Below are positions 44,057-53,344 of a DNA stretch of 64,000 nt, piece by piece. Positions within the stretch are counted from its first letter, which is position 1, and every line of letters begins with the position of its first letter. A model generated the notes under the pieces. That model was not told where the DNA came from. It ran no database searches and worked only from the letters and a program-made list of their open reading frames with translations. This DNA comes from Sphingorhabdus sp. SMR4y. GTDB lineage: Bacteria > Pseudomonadota > Alphaproteobacteria > Sphingomonadales > Sphingomonadaceae. Location of the stretch: assembly GCF_002218195.1 (NCBI RefSeq), contig NZ_CP022336.1, positions 1,731,001-1,795,000 on the forward strand, in the 5' to 3' direction. Both the position numbers and the translations under genes were made by a program.

Positions 44057-46761
44057 ACTATCGAAACCACGGCGCGGCCATAACCGCCAGTCGTGCTGAC
44101 CCGCAGCCCCTTGGGCGTCACAGCGGCAGAATGAAGCGTAAAGGCTGTGCTGTCGATAACCGTTGCCGACTTGCCAATCAGATATTTGAAGGCGTCGTGG
44201 TTAATCCAGACGCCATCGAGCGTGTCGTGGATGTCGATAGTCCAGTGGACCGTCCCGTCTGCAAATTCGACGACATTGTTACAGGTATATTCCTGATTGT
44301 CCGCCATATCATAATATTGGTTCCAACAGACAGCCAGATGGTTTTCACCAGCGGAAGCGGTCGCTCCTGCCTCACCATCAACGCCGCCTGGATATTGCTT
44401 TTCGACATTCGAGATGTTTAAAATCCGGTCAACCAAAGTCGCCCTTGTCGCCGGGACTCCGATGCCAACATGACGGGCATAACCGTAAGCAAAGCCCCAG
44501 CGCGGATCGCCACCGCTGGTCTTGCAAATTTGCGCAAAATGCGAGGCAGGGTTGGACGGGTCAACGCAGTCGCTCGCCATCACATTTACGCTGCTTGAAT
44601 TGCTTTCAATATCCGCAATGGCGCTAAAGTCATAACCGCCAACCGTTCCAGACAGGTCCGGAATATACTGATTGATACGATCTCCCGAACCGCTTCGACG
44701 GAACAGGACCAACCATTGCTGCGCGCCCCAATAACCATCGCCAGTCCGTGCGTAGCCCTGCGCAACATAATGGTCGAAATATGTGACCATTTCGCCAAAG
44801 CGGCCGAACTGGTAGCTGATGGACAGGTCAACGTGCGTGGCGTTCTGGCTGTCGCTCAACAGGCGCGGGGATGCCGCCCCCTTTCCCGCGATTAGTTGCG
44901 TCAACCAATCAGCCGGATTCGGGATGCCGTAGCTTTCCTGAACCTCTGCACGATAGCCGCGATATACGCCGTCGGCGGTCAGTTCGACGCCATCCAGCCA
45001 GACGGAAACTGCATGGGATTGCAGGAGATAGTTATCCTCATAGGCCGTGCTGCCCGAGAATGCCACCGCGCCAGCAGCAGAAAACGTGATCGTGCTACCC
45101 GTCAATGTGGTGTCAAAATCCCAAGCGGTTGCCGTGCCTTCATTCGCCGGGGCGATGGTCAGTGTGTCAACGTCTGGAACGTCAACCAGCACCCAGCTTT
45201 TAGCAGCACCGTCCGTCCCAACATCGCCAACATCGGTCAATGATAGCCCGTGTGCGACCGAAGTAATTTTCTGGCAATAGAAACCATGACCGCCGCCAAG
45301 ATAGGTATTGTTCAGGTTCTCTGGCGCTGCTGTATCGCCGCCCCGCCCGATTGGCCGCGCATCATACGGGGCGTCTCCATCGGACTCAAAAAACAGAACC
45401 GTGTCGCTCGGCTTAACCCCCTTCGGGACGCGCATCACGAAACCGAATTGGACCGCCCCGGTGTGGTCAGCATCAATCGTCTGCGAAACATCGACCTGTC
45501 GCACAATGTCGAAATCATCGTTATATGGCTGGCGGACATAAACGCTGCCATCATCCACAACCACAGTGACCGGCGCGTCGTCAAACTCCGCCACTTTACG
45601 CTTGCGTTCCGAGCCGTCACGATAGCTGGAATACAGTTCTGTCTCGCCGTCCGTTGCGTCATAAGCGAAGGATACTGCGCGCATTGCTGCAAACTGCTCG
45701 GTAGATGGATCATAGCCGCCCTGCTGGCAATTCCACGCGAAATAGGACGCGCCCGCTGGCATGGTGAAAGTTACCTTCCGGTCGCTCTCCGAAAATGTGG
45801 CCGATGCGTAGCTGTGAAACGTGCCTATCGCCGTGTCGGTGTAGCAGTGGATCTGCTGGATATTGACGGGCCGCTTGATAACCCAGCCCGAGACAGCCGC
45901 CCGCAAGTCGATTACATAATCCTGCCCCGGTGTGCCAGGAACAAAGCCGGAGAAATGCCACTTCGCGCTGGAAGACAGCGCATTGCCGCTGTTGTTCGCA
46001 TATTGGCCGTCGCCTGACGTTGCAATATCGGGATCGTAGATGTTCGGATATGCCGGGTCTGCCGGAGCTTCGAAAGCCGGCGTAATCGTGGCAATGGCCG
46101 TAGATGCAGCGGTCGCGGTAGTCAGGGCCTCCTCAACGTGATCAGGGCCAACAATAACCAGCCCCGTTGCAGTCGCAACGCCGGACAGGTCTTGATATTC
46201 GACATAATCGCCGTCTGCGTTTTCAACGTAGAAATATTCACCCTCGCCAACAGCGGCAAGGCCTGCTGTCGTGTCTGCGTATAGAGCGCCGCCAAGACCC
46301 GTAGAAGCTGCCGCCGCGACTGCGTTGGTTTCTGCTTCCTCTGCTGCCGCTTGTGCTGCCTCCGCCTCTGTTTTTGCTGTTTCAGCAGCCGTCTTGTCCA
46401 ATCCTGTCTGAACGCGATCTGCCGCAGTAGCAACCGCGTCGGCTGCGGTTAACGCTGCCGCATTTGCTGCGTCACTTTCATCATAACCGCGCACAGGATC
46501 GACAGCACTACCGATTGCAACGCCATCCGCATCCGTGCGAGAGACTTTATAGATAACGTCTGGGTCAAGGAATATCGGTGAAACGATGCCGCTTGCATCT
46601 GCCTCTACGGGGTTTTCCATCGCAGTCGTGCCAGCCTGATCGCTGTAAATGGTCGCCGCTGTCGTCGTGCCGGTCAGGTAGAAATACCACTTGCCACCAC
46701 TGACCGGATTTCCGTTTGCATCGAGCATGGGCTGTAAGGACGGCTGAAAAAGGTTTGCCAT
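44053..46761 (-). CDS. Tail fibre / tailspike protein
   Basis: About 902 residues. The N-terminal virion-binding part (MANLFQPSLQPMLDANGNPV, GGKWYFYLTGTTTAATIYSD) is typical of phage tail fibres and spikes. An Ala/Glu coiled coil follows (about 105-150), then a TAGLAAVGEGEYFYVEN linker. The C-terminal ~550 residues are the receptor-binding or depolymerase region, with no recognised catalytic motif. I start at ATG 46761 because GGGGAA precedes it; the ATG at 46773 lies directly in the upstream terminator. It is the most distal structural gene. Confidence 0.82.
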   Translation of the reverse strand: MANLFQPSLQPMLDANGNPVSGGKWYFYLTGTTTAATIYSDQAGTTAMENPVEADASGIVSPIFLDPDVIYKVSRTDADGVAIGSAVDPVRGYDESDAANAAALTAADAVATAADRVQTGLDKTAAETAKTEAEAAQAAAEEAETNAVAAAASTGLGGALYADTTAGLAAVGEGEYFYVENADGDYVEYQDLSGVATATGLVIVGPDHVEEALTTATAASTAIATITPAFEAPADPAYPNIYDPDIATSGDGQYANNSGNALSSSAKWHFSGFVPGTPGQDYVIDLRAAVSGWVIKRPVNIQQIHCYTDTAIGTFHSYASATFSESDRKVTFTMPAGASYFAWNCQQGGYDPSTEQFAAMRAVSFAYDATDGETELYSSYRDGSERKRKVAEFDDAPVTVVVDDGSVYVRQPYNDDFDIVRQVDVSQTIDADHTGAVQFGFVMRVPKGVKPSDTVLFFESDGDAPYDARPIGRGGDTAAPENLNNTYLGGGHGFYCQKITSVAHGLSLTDVGDVGTDGAAKSWVLVDVPDVDTLTIAPANEGTATAWDFDTTLTGSTITFSAAGAVAFSGSTAYEDNYLLQSHAVSVWLDGVELTADGVYRGYRAEVQESYGIPNPADWLTQLIAGKGAASPRLLSDSQNATHVDLSISYQFGRFGEMVTYFDHYVAQGYARTGDGYWGAQQWLVLFRRSGSGDRINQYIPDLSGTVGGYDFSAIADIESNSSSVNVMASDCVDPSNPASHFAQICKTSGGDPRWGFAYGYARHVGIGVPATRATLVDRILNISNVEKQYPGGVDGEAGATASAGENHLAVCWNQYYDMADNQEYTCNNVVEFADGTVHWTIDIHDTLDGVWINHDAFKYLIGKSATVIDSTAFTLHSAAVTPKGLRVSTTGGYGRAVVSIV

Positions 46762-46773
46762 TGGTTTCCCCAT

Positions 46774-46797
46774 AAAAAAAGGGGCGCAAAATGCCCC
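46774..46797 (-). terminator. Intrinsic terminator upstream of the tail fibre gene
   Basis: On the minus strand GGGGC-ATTTTGC-GCCCC is followed by TTTTTTT. It separates the ejection-protein gene from the tail-fibre gene, and may set a lower level of fibre protein. Confidence 0.7.
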
Positions 46798-46857
46798 CGA
46801 CTGTGCTATGTTGTGATTGTGCGCGAGTTCTTACGTCCCCGCTTCTGGTTCTATGGC

Positions 46858-49590
46858 CTATTGGGCTGGTGGTTTGCCCCGACTATCGGCTTCATTTTGA
46901 GCGGCGGCGCGACCTGGTGACGCCGATAGCGAGTTATTCAAGAACGATTGAACAGACTTGATGTCATTGGCGATTACCGGCTCTGCCGAAGCAATGGCTG
47001 ACAGCCGCTTGGCATACTGCTTTTGCGCAGCGGGATTAGCAGGCATTTTAGCAAGCCAATTGGCGAATTTAGGCGATGCCAACAGCTTGCCGAGCGCAAA
47101 CTGACCGCCTGCTATCGTTCCCGCCATAAACGGGCTGATAAGAAGCCCTGCCGTGCCTGAAATAGCCGCTTGAACGCCCACCGAACGCGCCGTGTTGCTG
47201 GTGTTTAGCAGCCGGTCCGCGTCCTTACTTTCCTTGGCGATCTTCGCCAGATCATCAAGCGCCTTCCGGCTTTCGCCTGTGAACACAAGTGATTTAGCTT
47301 TGCTGGACATTTTGTTGTAGTCGGTCAAAAACTTGCCCAGCGAGAAATCAGCGTCATTCGCGTTCGCAGCCGTAGGACGGCCAAGGCGCTGGATGACGGT
47401 AGCCCGAATATTGCGGGCCTCCGCCTTGGGAAGTGCCTGCATCAAGCGGCGCAAATTCTCCGCGTTGCCGGTTTCCCTATTGGCCATGCGCTCAAAGGCG
47501 CTAACAATGTTTTCGCCGCTTTTCTGGCTGTTCTTGCCAAGCAGCGGCTCCAGAACCTCATCGATTGTCTCAACCCGCTTGCGCCAGAATGCGTCCGCCG
47601 TCTTGAAGGCTCGGGCCGCGCCCTCTTTCCCTGCCTTGGTCAGTCCATCGACTATATCTTCCGATGCAGCGTCCATTACCATTTTATAACGGCGGTTGGT
47701 GTCGCTTCCACGCAGTCCCTTGAAATCAGCCTCTTCCCTCAAGCGAGTCCGTGAAGCGCGAACGCCTGCAACGTCGAACGTCCCCTTAGCCATGTTCTTG
47801 CGAAGGGTTTTAAATTCCTTGAGCAAGGCGCCGCCCCCATCAACGGTTCCCTCCAGTTCCTTGATATGGTCGTCCAAGACGGAAATTGCCTTTGGCAGCG
47901 GCACTTGAGTATCTCCAGCCAACTTGTTTGCGCGAGTGTATAGCCGACCGCCAACCTCTCCGGTCTTTTTGGAATAAATATTGGCAGCGGATCGCAGCAA
48001 TTCGCCTGCATCCTCTTTGTCCAAAGCATCGCCGACAGATCGCGCCGCCCTGTTGCGGACAGCCGATGTTTGCGCGGCTTGCTTTTCAACGCCCTTGGTA
48101 ATGGGAATGTCAGAAACGAACCCCTGTCGAGCGCCTGCGGTCAAGGCCCGCGTCCCCTGCCCGCCTGTCTGGGCCGGCATAAGGTCAACGCCCTGCCTCT
48201 GGGCTGCTTGTGCAACAGGAGCGAGGGTTTTTGGCTGTGCGGCCCGTAGAAGCGCGTTCGTGCCTGCAAAGGAGCCAACGCCGCCCGCGAGGCTCGCGCC
48301 TGCCTGCGCCAACTCACCGCCGCCCGCTTGCCGTGTCAGATCCCCTGCCGCGCCCGATGCTGCACCCGCAACGCCCTGCTGGATAGGCTGCTGTGACAAT
48401 GCGCCGACAACAGCATTTCCAGCCATACCAGCGCCCCGAGCAAGGCCCGTAGCCGCGCCAGCGCCGGTCAAGACCGATGCACCGCCCTTATTGATAGCGC
48501 TGGCCAGCGGAGAGGCGTTGTCAGGCGCGCCCGTTGCTTCGCGGAAGGTTTGCCCCAGATCGGTGGAAAGGTTGGTTCCTAGAGCCGCGTTAATGCCTGT
48601 GTTGAGCGGATTGCCGATAAGCCCGAGCGTATCGCCCACGCCTTCCGCAATGTCGCCAACACCCGCATGGAACTGGTCGAACAAGGCGTCCGCATCATTA
48701 ACAGCAGCGGTCGGCGTCTGGCCGGTCTTGCCGAAGTGTGCGAGAATTTCGTCTGCGTTCTGGACATCAAGCCCGTAAGTCCCGCGAATATATCCGCGCA
48801 GCTCGTCTGGGGATAAGTCCGGATTGGATTGGATGAAAGCGCCGACAGCCTTTACATCGTCGTCGTTCAGGCCGCTAGGCGATGGAGTTTCTGTGCCTTC
48901 ATCTACGCCGCCAGCCCTCTCCAGCATACCGACATAGAACTCTCTAGCATCCTGTAAATTAGCGAGAAATGCTTCTTGCGATAGGTTCGGATTCAAGTTT
49001 GCGACCTTCGCCTTCAAAAGATCGAGTTCGCGCTCGGTTATTTGGCCAAGTGCGCCACCCGTAGGCGATGCATCACGCATAGCTTGAAGCGACGTGAACG
49101 CCGAGTTTGCATCAATGGTTTTCAGATTTTCCGCGAGGTCGAAGCCTGCCGTGCCTTCCGGCAAAAACTGGCGGGAAAGAGCGCCGGACGTGCCTGTCTC
49201 AAACCAACCGTCATTGTCTTTTGCGTCAAGGCCTATTTCGTCAATTTTCCTGATAACAGCCTGTAAATCTCGCACCGCCGCCTGCTGTGCGGTGCCACTC
49301 TTCTTCCCAGAAGCCGCCTCTGCTTTAAGCCTCGCAACTTCCGCGTCTGCCTCGGCTTTAACCGCCCCTGCTGCCGCCGAACGCAATTCATAAGGCGACT
49401 TAGACAGGTCTGCCTCTTTTTGACTGTTCGACAACACATCGCTACGCGCTTCGGCGGGGCGCTGCGGAGCCAGTGGCTTGGGGGGCGTCCGGTATATCGT
49501 CGGCGCGGGCGCGGACTGCTGGACAGGAACCCAATTAGACCCGTCCCACTGGACCTTTTCACCTGTCTGCGGATTAGTGGCTGTTTGCAT
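46858..49590 (-). CDS. P22 gp16-like DNA ejection (internal virion) protein
   Basis: 910 residues. Low-complexity start (NPQTGEKVQWDGSNWVPV), a helical Ala-rich region, a central Gly/Ala-rich hydrophobic region (about 360-500; GAATGLARGAGMAGNAVVGA) and a long basic helical C-terminal half. Size, composition and place after gp7-like and gp20-like genes fit the large ejection protein of short-tailed phages. It follows the M15 peptidase gene directly (1-bp overlap). Confidence 0.65.
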   Translation of the reverse strand: MQTATNPQTGEKVQWDGSNWVPVQQSAPAPTIYRTPPKPLAPQRPAEARSDVLSNSQKEADLSKSPYELRSAAAGAVKAEADAEVARLKAEAASGKKSGTAQQAAVRDLQAVIRKIDEIGLDAKDNDGWFETGTSGALSRQFLPEGTAGFDLAENLKTIDANSAFTSLQAMRDASPTGGALGQITERELDLLKAKVANLNPNLSQEAFLANLQDAREFYVGMLERAGGVDEGTETPSPSGLNDDDVKAVGAFIQSNPDLSPDELRGYIRGTYGLDVQNADEILAHFGKTGQTPTAAVNDADALFDQFHAGVGDIAEGVGDTLGLIGNPLNTGINAALGTNLSTDLGQTFREATGAPDNASPLASAINKGGASVLTGAGAATGLARGAGMAGNAVVGALSQQPIQQGVAGAASGAAGDLTRQAGGGELAQAGASLAGGVGSFAGTNALLRAAQPKTLAPVAQAAQRQGVDLMPAQTGGQGTRALTAGARQGFVSDIPITKGVEKQAAQTSAVRNRAARSVGDALDKEDAGELLRSAANIYSKKTGEVGGRLYTRANKLAGDTQVPLPKAISVLDDHIKELEGTVDGGGALLKEFKTLRKNMAKGTFDVAGVRASRTRLREEADFKGLRGSDTNRRYKMVMDAASEDIVDGLTKAGKEGAARAFKTADAFWRKRVETIDEVLEPLLGKNSQKSGENIVSAFERMANRETGNAENLRRLMQALPKAEARNIRATVIQRLGRPTAANANDADFSLGKFLTDYNKMSSKAKSLVFTGESRKALDDLAKIAKESKDADRLLNTSNTARSVGVQAAISGTAGLLISPFMAGTIAGGQFALGKLLASPKFANWLAKMPANPAAQKQYAKRLSAIASAEPVIANDIKSVQSFLNNSLSASPGRAAAQNEADSRGKPPAQ

Positions 49591-50171
49591 TAGCGCGGCT
49601 CCATGTGGACGTGATCGCCCTCGTTAATTACTTCTAAATGCGGGTTTTGCTGGCGAAGTATCTCAGCATAGCGCGCCATCGACATTCCTGGGGGCGGCAC
49701 ACTGTCTCTTGCCAAGGCCCTGCCGTCCGACCCCTTGCGGGTGTGGTAGCTGTTTGCAACGCCGCCAACCGCCCTATTCCGCTCCGGCGTTCTGTAGCTG
49801 CTTGTAATGCGCTCGCCTTCAATGCCTTTAGGGGCGAAATCACTACTGCGGCCCTCACGTTCCAGCTCTCTGGCGTGGCGATTGTGCAACTCTTCCGCAA
49901 ACGCAGTTGCTTCTTCCGGAGTTGCAAACGTCCCGAAGTTGGCCCCCGTCCTTTCGTAGTGTTGGATAGCCTCTTCGTCACTGACCACCCTGCCTTTTAG
50001 AACCGTGGGAATCACAACTTCGCCACCATCTACCCCGATAGAAATGGTGCGAACGGTTGAAATACTACCATCGCCATTCTTGACGCGGTATTTTATCCCA
50101 AGTGGCAAATTGCCCTCAATAGTCGGCTTGGGGAAAGCTACCCGGCGCGGACGCCGGACCTCCCTCATCAA
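49590..50171 (-). CDS. Virion peptidase: N-terminal phage domain plus M15-type D,D-peptidase
   Basis: 193 residues. The N-terminal ~100 residues (KPTIEGNLPLGIKYRVKNGD, GSISTVRTISIGVDGGEVVI, EEAIQHYERTGANFGTF) are a domain common in podovirus internal proteins. The C-terminal part has SYHTRKGSDGRALARD and EGDHVHMEP, the zinc-ligand pattern (H...D...HxH) of M15/D-Ala-D-Ala peptidases. It probably opens peptidoglycan during DNA entry. It overlaps the gp20-like gene by 56 bp. Confidence 0.75.
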   Translation of the reverse strand: MMREVRRPRRVAFPKPTIEGNLPLGIKYRVKNGDGSISTVRTISIGVDGGEVVIPTVLKGRVVSDEEAIQHYERTGANFGTFATPEEATAFAEELHNRHARELEREGRSSDFAPKGIEGERITSSYRTPERNRAVGGVANSYHTRKGSDGRALARDSVPPPGMSMARYAEILRQQNPHLEVINEGDHVHMEPR

Positions 50172-50814
50172 TCACAAAGCCTGGAGGCGGTGGCGCTGCT
50201 GGCTGTGGCTGCTGGCCATTCAATGCCTGCAATACAGTCTCTCCAGCGGCGTTCTTAGCGTAGGCTTGGGCGTCGGCGGGCACATAGCCTATGGACGGCT
50301 CGTTTTGCTCCAGAAGGGCCTTAATTTCGCCCGCTTGGGCTATAATAGCCTCCCGCTCGGCGAAGCGACCGATATACTGCTGATAAGCTGGGTCTGATTG
50401 AGTCATTTGGCCTACAATCGCGTCCCATTTTTGCGGCGTGTCCGCCCACAGTGCGGCCTGTGCGACAGAACTAACCGCATCCTTCGCCTGCTTCCGCTCC
50501 TCGCCCTGCAATTGCATGTATAGGTCTGGATCGAAATAGGCGACCTGACCGCGAGCATCGGCGTTGCCGGTTAAAGCATCGCCCACCGTCTTTGCCTGTT
50601 GCTGTTGTGCCCGCTGCTGGTTGATCTGCATCAGCAATTGCGGGTTGTATTTTGCCAGCGCGTTAACGTCCGCCTGCGGGTCTTGCGCCAGTGCAGTCAG
50701 CGCGTTTTGTGTTTCAGACTGCGCCCGCTGCTGCTTACCATACTGGAAAGCCTGCATAAACGATCCGCCGACATCAACCGGCTGCATAATTCCGAAATTT
50801 GCATTAACTGGCAT
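50116..50814 (-). CDS. P22 gp20-like DNA ejection protein
   Basis: 232 residues, Gln/Ala-rich and helical (QYGKQQRAQSETQNALTALA; QRAQQQQAKTVGDALTG), with a Pro-rich C-terminus. Composition and position between gp7-like and gp16-like genes fit the second ejection protein. Start ATG 50814 overlaps a 43-residue gene. Confidence 0.65.
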   Translation of the reverse strand: MPVNANFGIMQPVDVGGSFMQAFQYGKQQRAQSETQNALTALAQDPQADVNALAKYNPQLLMQINQQRAQQQQAKTVGDALTGNADARGQVAYFDPDLYMQLQGEERKQAKDAVSSVAQAALWADTPQKWDAIVGQMTQSDPAYQQYIGRFAEREAIIAQAGEIKALLEQNEPSIGYVPADAQAYAKNAAGETVLQALNGQQPQPAAPPPPGFVIDEGGPASAPGSFPQADY

Positions 50815-50935
50815 CTTCTAACTCCCGCAACCTCGCTTCGATCTGCTCGACATTCTTCTTGTAACCTGGCTGGTGACGGCGAGCGGCCAACTTAGCCTTC
50901 AAGCGGTCATATTCGGCCTGCTGTTCTTCCGTCAT
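50804..50935 (-). CDS. Small helical phage protein
   Basis: 43 residues (MTEEQQAEYDRLKAKLAARR...EARLRELEDAS), entirely charged helix. ATG 50935 overlaps the gp7-like stop and its TAA overlaps the next start by 11 bp. Unknown role in the ejection module. Confidence 0.55.
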   Translation of the reverse strand: MTEEQQAEYDRLKAKLAARRHQPGYKKNVEQIEARLRELEDAS

Positions 50936-51786
50936 CCGAAGCTGGTTCCAAGGAAGTTACCGATACCGCTTGCAATTCCGCCATACATATTGGCGTTTGC
51001 CTGCCCCTTGGCGAGCGCCGCATTGGCTGCCACAGTTGCCGCTGAATTGTTGTTAGCCGTGACATTATTGACATAGTTCTGGCCGACGCCCGCAATCGCC
51101 GAAGCACCCGCAAGGCCTACATTCTGCTGGTTGCCGAGCTGCGCCAGGTAATTGCCGAACTCATCGCTTGCGATGTTCTGGTTAAATCGCGCAAAATCCT
51201 TCATTGCAGCACCCGACCGCAGCGCCCCGTTGGCCGCGTATCCTGTATTGAGGGCGTTATTCCCCTCGTTTACGCGGAATTGATAGCCGGTGGAGTTCTG
51301 GTAGTTCTGGAAGGCGTTTTCATAATCTGCCTGCGGGTCTGATTGTGCCGTCTGCGTTGTGTTAACCGCTGTCTGCTGCTGCGCCGCACTGGACGGCCAG
51401 TAGCCATTGTATATCGGCGAGTCATTGAAGCTGGGAGGCCCAAAATCATCACGCGGGTTGCCCAGGCCACTATAGCCGGGGTTGAACGTCTGCGTTCCTG
51501 TGTTAGGGATCGTCGCCGCCGCTGGCCCGCCCTGCTCCTGCGGGACGCCCAAGCCAAGCAAGGCGTTGATTGCGTTACCCGCATCATTGCCGCGTTGGGC
51601 ATAGGGGTTGAGAACCTGATAGTTCTGGTTGTAAATATCGCGGGTTAGTGCGTTGTTCGCGTCCGCCGTATCCTGCGCTGTCTGTGAAGCCTGATTAGCC
51701 GCCTTCTTTTGCGCGTTCGACGAAACTACCGCGCCGCCCACTGTGGCAGCCGCCGCGACGCCTGCAATTGCTACTGCTGGTGGCAT
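50932..51786 (-). CDS. P22 gp7-like DNA ejection protein
   Basis: About 284 residues. The start MPPAVAIAGVAAAATVGGAV is a Gly/Ala-rich hydrophobic segment; then AQKKAANQASQTAQDTADAN and the Asn/Gln-rich tail with YGADGA-like tracts. This is typical of podovirus gp7-type proteins (helical, with an N-terminal membrane-active part). I choose the ATG at 51786, next to the previous stop, rather than the ATG at 51819 inside the upstream gene. Confidence 0.7.
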   Translation of the reverse strand: MPPAVAIAGVAAAATVGGAVVSSNAQKKAANQASQTAQDTADANNALTRDIYNQNYQVLNPYAQRGNDAGNAINALLGLGVPQEQGGPAAATIPNTGTQTFNPGYSGLGNPRDDFGPPSFNDSPIYNGYWPSSAAQQQTAVNTTQTAQSDPQADYENAFQNYQNSTGYQFRVNEGNNALNTGYAANGALRSGAAMKDFARFNQNIASDEFGNYLAQLGNQQNVGLAGASAIAGVGQNYVNNVTANNNSAATVAANAALAKGQANANMYGGIASGIGNFLGTSFG

Positions 51787-51787
51787 T

Positions 51788-52201
51788 TCAATACTCCCAT
51801 TTGTAAAGATCATAGACAACCGGCCCTTGGCCTATGTCGATTGTCTGCTGGCCGCATGGCTTGAAACCGGCCTTCATTGTAAAATAGCGCAGCGCCGGAT
51901 TATCGACCCGCGCCCACAGCATATCGGCATGGTCGGCCATGTAATTCCGTGCAGCCATGCCAAAATCGAAGCCCCATTTCCCCCTGCCCTCCGGCAGCAG
52001 ATAGACATGGACCTCGAAAACCCTTGGCGCGGTCCAGATAAAGGCCAGCCCGCCATGTTCTGCGTCCAGAAAGACATTCTGTCGGTCATTGACTAACGGC
52101 GTGAAATCGAGCGGTTGGCCTATGTCTCCGCCGCAAGTCGGCCTGATTGTTTCGTGATTGACCAGATAGTTGACCCTATCCGCATCAAAGGTGCGCTTCA
52201 C
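51788..52201 (-). CDS. Acetyltransferase-like phage protein (gp14-like position)
   Basis: 137 residues with a GNAT-like layout (NVFLDAEHGGLAFIWTAPRV, FEVHVYLLPEGRGKWGF, YFTMKAGFKPCG). P22 gp14 and relatives in the same gene position are assembly proteins of similar size; acetyl transfer has not been shown for them. Start overlaps the previous stop by 4 bp. Confidence 0.6.
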   Translation of the reverse strand: MKRTFDADRVNYLVNHETIRPTCGGDIGQPLDFTPLVNDRQNVFLDAEHGGLAFIWTAPRVFEVHVYLLPEGRGKWGFDFGMAARNYMADHADMLWARVDNPALRYFTMKAGFKPCGQQTIDIGQGPVVYDLYKWEY

Positions 52202-52941
52202 TGTGAAGCCAGTTCCGAAGGTGGGCGGACATAACCTGGCGGCGAAACACCGCCGCCTGTCGATGGTGGCTCGCCAGCAGTGGGGATAGTGATCCCGCCG
52301 ACAATATGCGTTGCGCCGGCCTGCGTCACATCTTCGGTCGTTGCTTCATAAGAAACCGCGCCGCCTTCCCATGCCGCGTCCTGATATTTTACCCTGTAAA
52401 AGACGCCCTCTGACAGGCCGCTGATCGATCCGCCGTCAACATCGACGATATTATCCTCTGAATACCATCTTTGATGCGCTGCGATGGTTATCACACCGTC
52501 ACTGGTTGCCGTTAGATTGCCGTCCACAGGGACCGTGTAGCTATTCGACAATGTGGTTGATGTAACAACGTCCTGCGTGGCCTGCGCTGCCGCTGTGGCC
52601 GTGTCTTGTGCCGCCTGCGCTGCCGCAAAGGCCCTTTCTAGCGCCGCGATCTGTAACGCCTGCTGGTTAAAGGCGTCCTCTATTGATTCTGCCTTACGCT
52701 GCTCATTCACAACATAATCAAGATTGGCATAGCCCAGATTATTGGTGATCGGGACAGCCCTTGTCAGGCGCGGGATGCGAACCGTCTTTGATGTCAGCCC
52801 CGAACTAAGGTTAGGCCCCATTGTGACCGACCCGCCGTGCCATTGCTGCGATGCAGCGGTATAGCCAAGGCGAACCGGCGTTACCGAAATATCACCGCCA
52901 GCCCATTCTAGCTGGGCTGGTGTAATCGTGATGCTAGGCAT
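52198..52941 (-). CDS. Phage structural protein, unknown
   Basis: 247 residues: N-terminal beta-like part (ITITPAQLEWAGGDISVTPV), central Ala/Thr/Gln coiled coil (about 95-130; AAQAAQDTATAAAQATQDVV), C-terminal beta-like and Gly/Pro-rich tail. The coiled coil fits a tail-needle or fibre-like protein, but this is not certain. Confidence 0.5.
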   Translation of the reverse strand: MPSITITPAQLEWAGGDISVTPVRLGYTAASQQWHGGSVTMGPNLSSGLTSKTVRIPRLTRAVPITNNLGYANLDYVVNEQRKAESIEDAFNQQALQIAALERAFAAAQAAQDTATAAAQATQDVVTSTTLSNSYTVPVDGNLTATSDGVITIAAHQRWYSEDNIVDVDGGSISGLSEGVFYRVKYQDAAWEGGAVSYEATTEDVTQAGATHIVGGITIPTAGEPPSTGGGVSPPGYVRPPSELASQ

Positions 52942-53344
52942 TGGTCAGGAACGTGCCCGCCGTCAGAACGAATGTGTTACCATCGGTCAGCGTATAGCCC
53001 GCGCCATAGTCAAGAAACCCTATCAGTTCGTCGCTGCCCGCTGTATCGTTGTAAAGCACGATATAACGGAACTCGGCAAAGCTGCCGCCGCTCGCAGTGA
53101 ATGTTGCAGAGTCCAGAGCAAGGGAATATGTCCCGCCTGTCTGCGCGCTTGATGATACGGTTACGGCAATTCCCCCCGCCGTATAGCCGTTGCCCGCTGA
53201 AATCTCGGTCAAATCCGCCTTTACTGTGTTCGACAGGCTTGGCGCGACATTCGTTAGCATGAATTTAAGGGAATCCGCTCCCAAATCATGCACACCCTCG
53301 GCCACAGCCTCCTTGAAGCTGTTAAAAATCTGAACGGTTGGCAT
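52934..53344 (-). CDS. Phage structural protein, unknown
   Basis: 136 residues, beta-rich (VTVSSSAQTGGTYSLALDSA), with no charged coiled coil. It overlaps neighbours by a few bases between the gp10-like gene and the 247-residue protein. Likely a head-tail or decoration protein by position only. Confidence 0.5.
   Translation of the reverse strand: MPTVQIFNSFKEAVAEGVHDLGADSLKFMLTNVAPSLSNTVKADLTEISAGNGYTAGGIAVTVSSSAQTGGTYSLALDSATFTASGGSFAEFRYIVLYNDTAGSDELIGFLDYGAGYTLTDGNTFVLTAGTFLTNA

Noticed and set aside
46819-46920. A 33-residue Trp-rich membrane-like frame on the + strand
   Set aside because: It overlaps the end of the ejection-protein gene in antisense and has no clear ribosome site, so I cannot support it as a gene.
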